Below, piece after piece: positions 23,360 to 28,519 of a stretch of DNA of 28,519 nucleotides. The DNA comes from CAZSWR01 sp964610885 (GTDB lineage: Bacteria > Bacteroidota > Ignavibacteria > Kapaibacteriales > UBA2268). Made by a program: the position numbers and the translations under genes. The stretch is from assembly GCA_964610885.1 (NCBI GenBank), contig CAZSWR010000044.1:1-28519 (forward strand). The letters are read 5' to 3'. The notes beneath the pieces are model-generated. The model saw only the letters and a list, made by a program, of their open reading frames with translations, did no database searches and had not been told where the DNA came from. The number at the start of each line of letters is the position of its first letter. The first letter of the stretch is position 1.

Positions 23360-25768
23360 TTAATACTGTTTATTGTCTGATTTCTGAGAAATTTCAATAA
23401 GGCTTTCGATGTCGATAATCAATCCGATTCCGCCGTCGCCCATAATCATACATCCGGTGATGCCCGGCACCTTGCCGATATAGTCCGAAAGGCCTTTGAT
23501 GACGGCCTGCTGTTGCCCGACGATTTCGTCGGCAAAGAGGCAAATCTTCCGATCGCGTGTCTCGGTGATGATTAGGATTCCATCTACCAAATCGCGATTC
23601 TCAGGTTCGATGTCGAAAACCTCGTGGATGCGGACCACCGGATGAATCTCCTCGCGAACCTTCACCACTTCCAGTCCGTCCATAGTCTTTGAAATCATTG
23701 ATGGATTCGGGCGGAACGATTCCCTGATGGCCAGAATCGGCATTGCGAAAATTGCATCGCCGATGCGGATTAGCATGGCTTCCATAATGGCAAGCGTCAG
23801 CGGAATGCGAAGCGTGATTCGCGAACCTTTGCCGTACGTGCTGGCCACGTCCACGCTGCCACGCAGCTTTTCGATATTTTTCTTCACGACGTCCATGCCC
23901 ACTCCGCGGCCCGAAATGTCGGTTACTTTCGCGGCGGTAGAGAATCCAGGCTCGAAAATCAGCCCGAATACATCTTTGTCTTTCATTTGGTCGGGCGGCA
24001 CTTTCAGCAATCCCTTTTCCTCTGCTTTCCTGAGAATCACGTCTCGATTGATACCTGCTCCATCGTCTTCGACGACGATAAGGATTTCATTTCCTTCGTA
24101 ACGGGCGCTTAGCGACACGTTCCCAATTTCGTCTTTGCCCTTGGCCACGCGATCCTCGGGGGATTCGATGCCGTGGTCGAGCGAATTGCGAAGGATGTGC
24201 ACCAATGGGTCGGCAATCTCATCGATAACATTTTTATCCATTTCGGTTTCGGCGCCGGAGATTTCGAGGTTGACCTTCTTGTTCATCTTGAGCGAGACGT
24301 CTCGGACGAGTCGTTTCATTTTATTGAATTGGCCTTCGAGCGGCATCATGCGGATGGACATCGAGATTTCCTGAAGCTCGCGAGCTATTTTATTAAGCAT
24401 GTTGGCCGATTTATGGAAATTCGGGATATTCAAACCAACAATATCAGGATTCTTCGTTACCATTGTTTCGATAGTAATCAGCTCGCCAACCAAATCGAAG
24501 AGTTTGTCGATTTTTGTGGTCTCGACTCGGATGTCCTTCCTTTGCATATTCTGCATTGGCGCCTTTGGCTCTCTTGGCTCCGAATCGTCCATTTTTTTGG
24601 CGGGAGGCTGAGTGACATGCGCTGGAGCTGGTGCCGGCGCTGGTGCCGGCGCCGCAGGCGCGGCGGAAACAGCCGGGGCCGGAGCGCTTTGTTGGCTTGG
24701 AGTCGGGTTTGGCGTAGCAGTGGGAGCCGGAGCAGCGGGCTTTGGAGCCGGGGCTGACGGTTTCGGTGCGGGTTGTTCGTGTGGTGCGTTATCGGCGTTG
24801 TGGCGTTTTGAGGCCGATTCCTGTATCTTGGAGAGACGCGCCCGGACAGTTTCGATATTACTCAATAGGATGGTAATGACGTTCTGCTCGATTTCGAGGG
24901 ATTTGCTCCTGATGGAATCGAGTATCATCTCCATATCCATGCTTATTTCTTCGATCTCGCCAAATCCCATGAAACCGGAATTGCCCTTCAAGCTGTGTAT
25001 CGCGCCAAACGTTTCCTGAACCAAGGCATAGTTATCAGTTTCCTTTTCGAGTATCAGCAAGTTTTTCTCCGATGTGTCGATCAGCTCGGAAGCATTGACC
25101 AAGTATTGGTCCAACATCTCATCGGAAATCAGGTTGTCGAACTCGCCGGCATTCATGTCCGCCGCTGCGGCTTCGACTTGCGGCTCTTCCACGGGAGCGG
25201 CGGCCGGAGAAGTATTGTCAGAGAAATCAATAACATCATCGAGGTTCAGCTCTGGTACAGGAGCAACCGGCTGAGGCGCAGGAGCAGGAGCAGGCATGGA
25301 AACCTGTGTAGGAGGCTCGGCAGATGCGCCAGACGAGTCAGATTTGACCTTTTCGATACAATCGCGAAGGATGATAATCATGTCCTCGGCTTCGTTGAAT
25401 CCGCTTTGGTCGGTGAAATCGGCACTAACGCGCTGCAACAAATCACGGAGAAAATCGAATGTTTGATATACAACTGTAATTGTTTCTTCGCTTTGGCGGC
25501 GGTTCTGCTTCCTGATGATATCGAGAAGAGTTTCGGCTTCGTGCGTTACTTTGTTTATAACGTACATTTCAAAAAAGCCGGAGAGGCCTTTCAGCGTGTG
25601 GAAAACTCTAAAAATACTGTTAACATATTCACTGTTGTCATCATTTCGCAAATGCTCAACGGTGGGTTCGTTTGTATCCAAAGAATCGAATGCTTCGGAG
25701 ACGAACGACCTCAGCATATCTTGGGTTTCGCTATCGACTTGGTTCCCCTGAATGTTGTTAGTGCTCAT
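23360..25768 (-). CDS. cheA: Chemotaxis histidine kinase CheA with two Hpt domains
   Basis: The 802-residue protein contains two P1/Hpt domains: residues ~15-140 with H57 (RVFHTLKGLSGFF) and ~212-320 with H258 (AIHSLKGNSGFMG). A first Pro/Ala-rich linker (about 155-205) separates them, and a second, very Pro/Ala-rich one (about 330-390, with PAPAPAPA runs) follows. No P2 CheY-binding domain is visible. Then come P3 dimerisation (about 410-475, KIDKLFDLVGELITIETMV), P4 ATPase (N-box HILRNSLDHGIE ~524-535, DDGAGIN 568-574, FEPGFSTA ~605-612, GRGVGMDVV 620-628) and P5 CheW-like regulatory domain (~660-795). It phosphorylates CheB, CheY-type receivers and possibly the receivers of the downstream hybrid kinase. 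It is the first gene of the operon; a palindrome and a -7-like TAATTTTG lie upstream. Confidence 0.95.
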   Translation of the reverse strand: MSTNNIQGNQVDSETQDMLRSFVSEAFDSLDTNEPTVEHLRNDDNSEYVNSIFRVFHTLKGLSGFFEMYVINKVTHEAETLLDIIRKQNRRQSEETITVVYQTFDFLRDLLQRVSADFTDQSGFNEAEDMIIILRDCIEKVKSDSSGASAEPPTQVSMPAPAPAPQPVAPVPELNLDDVIDFSDNTSPAAAPVEEPQVEAAAADMNAGEFDNLISDEMLDQYLVNASELIDTSEKNLLILEKETDNYALVQETFGAIHSLKGNSGFMGFGEIEEISMDMEMILDSIRSKSLEIEQNVITILLSNIETVRARLSKIQESASKRHNADNAPHEQPAPKPSAPAPKPAAPAPTATPNPTPSQQSAPAPAVSAAPAAPAPAPAPAPAHVTQPPAKKMDDSEPREPKAPMQNMQRKDIRVETTKIDKLFDLVGELITIETMVTKNPDIVGLNIPNFHKSANMLNKIARELQEISMSIRMMPLEGQFNKMKRLVRDVSLKMNKKVNLEISGAETEMDKNVIDEIADPLVHILRNSLDHGIESPEDRVAKGKDEIGNVSLSARYEGNEILIVVEDDGAGINRDVILRKAEEKGLLKVPPDQMKDKDVFGLIFEPGFSTAAKVTDISGRGVGMDVVKKNIEKLRGSVDVASTYGKGSRITLRIPLTLAIMEAMLIRIGDAIFAMPILAIRESFRPNPSMISKTMDGLEVVKVREEIHPVVRIHEVFDIEPENRDLVDGILIITETRDRKICLFADEIVGQQQAVIKGLSDYIGKVPGITGCMIMGDGGIGLIIDIESLIEISQKSDNKQY

Positions 25769-25803
25769 AATAATCCCGTGTAATTATCTTATTTCTTTAA
25801 TTT

Positions 25804-25811
25804 CAAAATTA
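25804..25811 (-). promoter_or_regulatory. Possible -7 promoter element of the cheA operon
   Basis: The minus strand reads TAATTTTG, a match to the TAnnTTTG -7 box of Bacteroidota, about 36 bases upstream of the cheA start. No TTG is at the expected -33 spacing; that region is instead occupied by the palindrome at 25834-25856. Confidence 0.4.
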
Positions 25812-25833
25812 TTCCATATAACGAAATCTTTTT

Positions 25834-25856
25834 AATATCAATTAACTATTGATATT
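25834..25856. promoter_or_regulatory. Perfect palindrome upstream of cheA
   Basis: AATATCAAT (25834-25842) and ATTGATATT (25848-25856) are exact inverted repeats with a 5-base spacer. The centre is ~77 bases before the cheA start and just upstream of the -7-like element, overlapping where a -33 box would lie, which suits an operator or activator site. Confidence 0.4.
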
Positions 25857-25949
25857 CATGCAAGTTATGCGTTTTTGCTCGTCAATTTATCATCAAATTT
25901 ATCAGGAATAATGATTCCATGTTCATATTTCCTCATTGCACTGCTCTTA

Positions 25950-26130
25950 AAAAATTTAGTGGCAGTCGCCACCTGCAATGCTGGGGTAGCGAACAGCATT
26001 TAACCTTTCAAAAAACAACTCGCGACTTTAGCAAGCAAAAACAATACCTAAGAATTCGGCTGTTTGATAGAAAACTTTATTATCAAATCGAAACTTAAAA
26101 CTGCGCTTGCTTCTATGCAGCTATAGAAGT
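25950..26130 (-). ncRNA. Candidate structured small RNA
   Basis: This part of the 523-base gene-free stretch 25769-26291 contains an unusual set of stems. They are: CTTCTAT/ATAGAAG (26110-26116 with 26123-26129); AGCAAGC/GCTTGCT (26030-26036 with 26105-26111), enclosing TTTGATA/TATCAAA (26063-26069 with 26081-26087); AATGCTG/CAGCATT (25977-25983 with 25994-26000); and GTGGC/GCCAC (25959-25963 with 25968-25972). On the minus strand the last stem is followed by TAAATTTTTT, as at a terminator, so a ~180-base transcript ending near 25950 would be consistent. No known RNA family is recognised and no promoter is certain. It could instead be a cluster of intergenic repeats. Confidence 0.35.
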
Positions 26131-26159
26131 CGGCGGTTTAACCTATAAATTATTGTTAA

Positions 26160-26191
26160 TTGAAAAAAAAATAAATGAATACGTATTTTTG
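26160..26191 (+). promoter_or_regulatory. Bacteroidota-type promoter upstream of the next secreted protein
   Basis: TTG (26160-26162) and TATTTTTG (26184-26191, TAnnTTTG) are 21 bases apart, matching the -33/-7 promoter of the phylum. The -7 box is 100 bases upstream of the ATG at 26292, leaving a ~90-base leader. Confidence 0.5.
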
Positions 26192-26291
26192 AGTTTGTTT
26201 AATAGTCAAATAGTTGTAACTTGCAATTGTGCTTACTGCGTTCGGCAAGCATTTTTTGTTTATTTTATTTGATATTGATTGGCATAAAATT

Positions 26292-27005
26292 ATGAAAAAA
26301 AGTTTCTACATCGTGAGTTCAATAGTTTTCTTTTTGGTTTCTGTGAGCGCATTGCTCGCTAATAGCCAATCCCAGCCGGATCCTGTTTACTTACGGCCAA
26401 ACTTCACGAATACCGGAAGAATGTGCAGCCTGATACTTCGGCTGGACTCCCGTGTGCGCGACGGATACGAATTCGGCGTCTATAGCTCGCTCGATTCACT
26501 CGTCGGTTCCGGCGTGGCCTATGGCAGCAATTGTGTTATCACCGTCTGGGGCGACAACGTCCAAACTCCCGATGTCGTCGATGGAGCAATACCTGGAGAA
26601 AAACTCACAATCAGGGCTTTCGATACGCTACCGAAACTTTTCCACGATGTTACTCTTTCGGAAATCAAAGACGGGACCGGCGGTTCAGACCTCGCTGAAT
26701 TGATCTACGTGGAGGGCTATATCACTGCAAACTTGTTTATTCCATTCCTTCCCGCCGAGGAAACCACAAACAGCCGTACTTTCGTGGCGCCGAGCGTTTC
26801 CACCGGGACATTTCGCCTGGTTTCCAACAGCCAATTCAATCAAAATGTGCGCGTGGCCAACGCTCTTGGCAATATCGTTCGTGAATTCACTTCCAACGGC
26901 CCCGAGAGCGAAATTGACCTGGCAGGCGAACCTTGCGGCACATACTTCATTATTGTAAGCTCTGAGGCTTCAGTTAACTCATTCAAAATTGTGCTTCAAA
27001 AATAG
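26292..27005 (+). CDS. Secreted protein with probable T9SS-type C-terminal domain
   Basis: The product is 237 residues from the ATG at 26292. The frame can be opened to a GTG at 26229, but the ATG begins an ideal signal peptide (MKKSFYIVSSIVFFLVSVSA) and is preferred. The central ~150 residues match no family I recognise; they contain repeated short beta patterns (GYEFGVYSSLDSLVG, VITVWGDNVQTP, LTIRAFDT) that look like one or two immunoglobulin-like sandwich domains. The last ~75 residues resemble a T9SS type A domain: VRVANALGNIVREF, then GEPCGTYFIIV and a final FKIVLQK. The PNP motif of typical sorting domains is absent, so this is a divergent example. It is followed 45 bases later by another T9SS protein, probably in one transcript. 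Confidence 0.7.
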   Translation: MKKSFYIVSSIVFFLVSVSALLANSQSQPDPVYLRPNFTNTGRMCSLILRLDSRVRDGYEFGVYSSLDSLVGSGVAYGSNCVITVWGDNVQTPDVVDGAIPGEKLTIRAFDTLPKLFHDVTLSEIKDGTGGSDLAELIYVEGYITANLFIPFLPAEETTNSRTFVAPSVSTGTFRLVSNSQFNQNVRVANALGNIVREFTSNGPESEIDLAGEPCGTYFIIVSSEASVNSFKIVLQK

Positions 27006-27050
27006 GCACTAAATAGCGACAATTATTTGTTAAATAAATACTGTATTACC

Positions 27051-28385
27051 ATGAAATCACAACATTTAAAGCGGCTCGGCACGATTGCATTTTCCATTCT
27101 GTTCGCCGCCTGCGCATTTTCCACTGCTTCGGCCCAAACCTGGCAGAAACTCTCTGGCCCATTCCCTTATATTAACAGAATTATTACCGCAAACGACCAA
27201 CCGGGCAGATTGATCGTCCTGAGCGACGAAGATTCGACCAACCTGGACATCACCACGCCATACTACACGCCCGTTGGGATGGGATATATGGTTTCGGCAG
27301 ATTCCGGCAGGACGTTTTCAGAGCCATCGCTCAAAACTTATTCCACGCTCGATATTGCAATTTCGCCCAGCAATCCGAATCTTTGGTATGCTTCCATCCG
27401 CAACGTGTTCGCAAGCGGAATCGCATACACGGACAATGCAGGAGCCGTCTGGCACGATACTATTCTTCGTTGCGACGGCGCACACAATACATATAAAATT
27501 GTCAGCACTCCAACCAAATACTATATGGCCCGCGTGAATATCGCTCGCGGAATTGCCTTCACCGATAATGATTTCGAGATTTGCACTCCATACCAAGCCG
27601 TGCAAGCGCAAATGCGCGACGTGAAGATTTCACCTGTTTCTGGCGCAATTTTCTACGCTGCCGACCGCTACAATACCGGTGTTTATTACTCGACAGACGA
27701 TGGCGCATCATTCATAAAGAGCGAATCCGGACTCGAAGGCGAGAGCGTCCTTTCCGTCCAGCCCTCCCCGGAAACCCCCGAATACGTGGTTTGCGGCACG
27801 ACGACAGGCATCTTCGCCAGCACGAACGGCGGCAAAGATTGGGCGAAACTGCCCTACGCCACCGGTGCTGTTTACGACATCGCCGTGCACCCCACCGACC
27901 CGAATTTCTGGTGCGCAGCCACCGAAACCGGCGTTTGGGTTAGCGGAAACAAAGGCACTGGATGGGAAATGCACCGCGAAGGCCTGCCAAACGAAAGAGT
28001 AACCCGCGTGGCAATTCCCAATTGGAGCACTGCAAACGGCCTCGTGATGTACGCCGGAGTACACAAAAACGGCCTCTACATCTCGAATCCGATGATAACG
28101 CACGCCGAAGAATACAAATCGAACGAACTCCGCGTCGTCTCGCAGTACCCGATGCCATTCGTGAACGATTTGAACATGATTTGGAATGCTCCGCGCGCCG
28201 GTGCAGCCATGATTGCCATACGCAACCAGATGGGGACGGAAATCTACCGCTCCGAAATGCAGGCCCAGGCCGGACAGAACTTCTTCAATTGGAAGACAGA
28301 AAACGAACTGCCTACAGGCGTCTATTTCGTCGAAATTAAAACGTTGGACGGTTCGGTGGCCTCGAAAGTCGTAAAACTGAACTAA
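27051..28385 (+). CDS. Secreted Asp-box (sortilin/YCF48-like) propeller protein with T9SS sorting domain
   Basis: From the ATG at 27051 the product is 444 residues; the frame opens further to a TTG at 27027, but the ATG starts the signal peptide region (MKSQHLKRLGTIAFSILF, cleavage likely after ASA). The body has Asp-box-like blade turns: SADSGRTF, TDNAGAVW, STDDGASF, STNGGKDW and SGNKGTGW, interleaved with strands such as DIAVHPTDPNFWCAATETGV. This indicates a beta-propeller of the BNR/VPS10 type. The C-terminal ~85 residues are a T9SS sorting domain: QYPMPFVNDLNMIW, then IRNQMGTEIYR and LPTGVYFVEIKTL, ending KVVKLN. It shares architecture with the protein encoded at 1016-2359, although sequence similarity is only in the motifs. 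Function unknown; surface display or release is inferred. Confidence 0.85.
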   Translation: MKSQHLKRLGTIAFSILFAACAFSTASAQTWQKLSGPFPYINRIITANDQPGRLIVLSDEDSTNLDITTPYYTPVGMGYMVSADSGRTFSEPSLKTYSTLDIAISPSNPNLWYASIRNVFASGIAYTDNAGAVWHDTILRCDGAHNTYKIVSTPTKYYMARVNIARGIAFTDNDFEICTPYQAVQAQMRDVKISPVSGAIFYAADRYNTGVYYSTDDGASFIKSESGLEGESVLSVQPSPETPEYVVCGTTTGIFASTNGGKDWAKLPYATGAVYDIAVHPTDPNFWCAATETGVWVSGNKGTGWEMHREGLPNERVTRVAIPNWSTANGLVMYAGVHKNGLYISNPMITHAEEYKSNELRVVSQYPMPFVNDLNMIWNAPRAGAAMIAIRNQMGTEIYRSEMQAQAGQNFFNWKTENELPTGVYFVEIKTLDGSVASKVVKLN

Positions 28386-28451
28386 GATATAATCTCGTTT
28401 GCGGGCGCTAATCGACCCCAAGCGTCAATCCCATACTTTCCAGAACAATAT

Positions 28452-28487
28452 AAAAAAGCTGTGGTGCATGCATCGCAGCTTTTTTTT
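28452..28487. terminator. Strong bidirectional terminator
   Basis: AAAAAAGCTG (28452-28461) pairs with CAGCTTTTTT (28476-28485), and the stem continues inward through GTGGTG/CATCGC with two wobbles to a CATG loop. T- and A-runs flank both sides. It lies 66 bases after the last stop codon. Nothing else is seen in 28386-28519. Confidence 0.8.
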
Positions 28488-28519
28488 ATGAGCACGTAGT
28501 TGTCATAATCAATATTAAT

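Noticed and set aside
23101..23397. Small minus-strand frame covering the cheA-cheW gap
   Set aside because: It overlaps the ends of both genes in another frame, has no ribosome binding site and no plausible fold.
24173..24757. Long plus-strand reading frame opposite cheA, ending in Arg/Trp/Ser-rich sequence
   Set aside because: It is the mirror of the Pro/Ala-rich linker of CheA and of its conserved P3/P4 domains; no domain, no ribosome binding site.
25269..25783. Plus-strand frame (from about 24995) opposite the N-terminus of cheA
   Set aside because: It is antisense to well-conserved Hpt coding sequence and has no recognisable protein features.
25950..26130. 6S RNA
   Set aside because: The stems are local hairpins; there is no long rod closed by paired ends with a central bubble.
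26229..26291. GTG-initiated extension of the secreted protein
   Set aside because: It would place 21 residues before an ideal MKKSFYIV signal peptide.
1..28519. tRNA, rRNA or tmRNA genes
   Set aside because: No cloverleaf with a GGTTCGA-type T-arm, no CCA end and no conserved rRNA or tmRNA segment was recognised in the gene-free stretches.

Overview
The window looks like chromosomal DNA of a member of the Fibrobacteres-Chlorobi-Bacteroidetes (FCB) superphylum, probably near the Ignavibacteria/Kapaibacteria/Bacteroidota branches. The evidence is several secreted proteins ending in type IX secretion (T9SS) C-terminal sorting domains with a PNP/PNPF motif, Asp-box beta-propeller proteins, Fibrobacter-type major paralogous (FISUMP) domains, a regulator-propeller histidine kinase, and at least one promoter-like TTG...TAnnTTTG pair. 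The phylum placement is inference; no rRNA, tRNA or marker gene is present.

Layout. 1-2359: two plus-strand secreted T9SS proteins, the first cut by the window edge, each followed by a hairpin terminator. 2360-2956: a gene-free stretch with a strong hairpin and a regularly spaced array of four short palindromes. 2957-4935: two minus-strand genes, a secreted protein made of nine 26-residue repeats and a short CorC/HlyC-type DUF21-CBS membrane protein. 5118-8002: a PLP aminotransferase and a SWIM zinc-finger protein on the plus strand. 8027-9521: a stress-type locus, with an ECF sigma factor and a membrane anti-sigma candidate overlapping on the minus strand and a small membrane protein diverging from them. 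9695-13713: a 1156-residue secreted protein of four FISUMP domains alternating with three IPT/TIG domains, preceded by a tiny secreted protein that is little more than a signal peptide plus T9SS sorting domain. 13714-14150: a gene-free stretch with a MITE-like inverted-repeat element. 14151-17522: a propeller-sensor histidine kinase. 17756-25768: a minus-strand chemosensory operon in the order cheA, cheW, cheR, cheB, hybrid kinase, single-domain response regulator, closed by a terminator. 25769-26291: a gene-free stretch with several hairpins that may encode a small RNA. 26292-28385: two more plus-strand secreted proteins, closed by a strong terminator.

How the parts fit. The chemosensory operon contains the core signalling and adaptation proteins but no methyl-accepting receptor. 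It adds a soluble REC-PAS-kinase-REC-Hpt phosphorelay protein and a CheY-size receiver, and its CheA carries two Hpt domains. It therefore looks like a chemosensory array tied to a multi-step phosphorelay. The remaining genes are mostly cell-surface or exported proteins typical of gliding/T9SS lineages, plus one ECF regulatory locus. Several start codons need correction from the longest reading frame: the propeller kinase, the receiver, and the two last secreted proteins have TTG or GTG upstream extensions that are probably not used, whereas the anti-sigma gene probably does use TTG.
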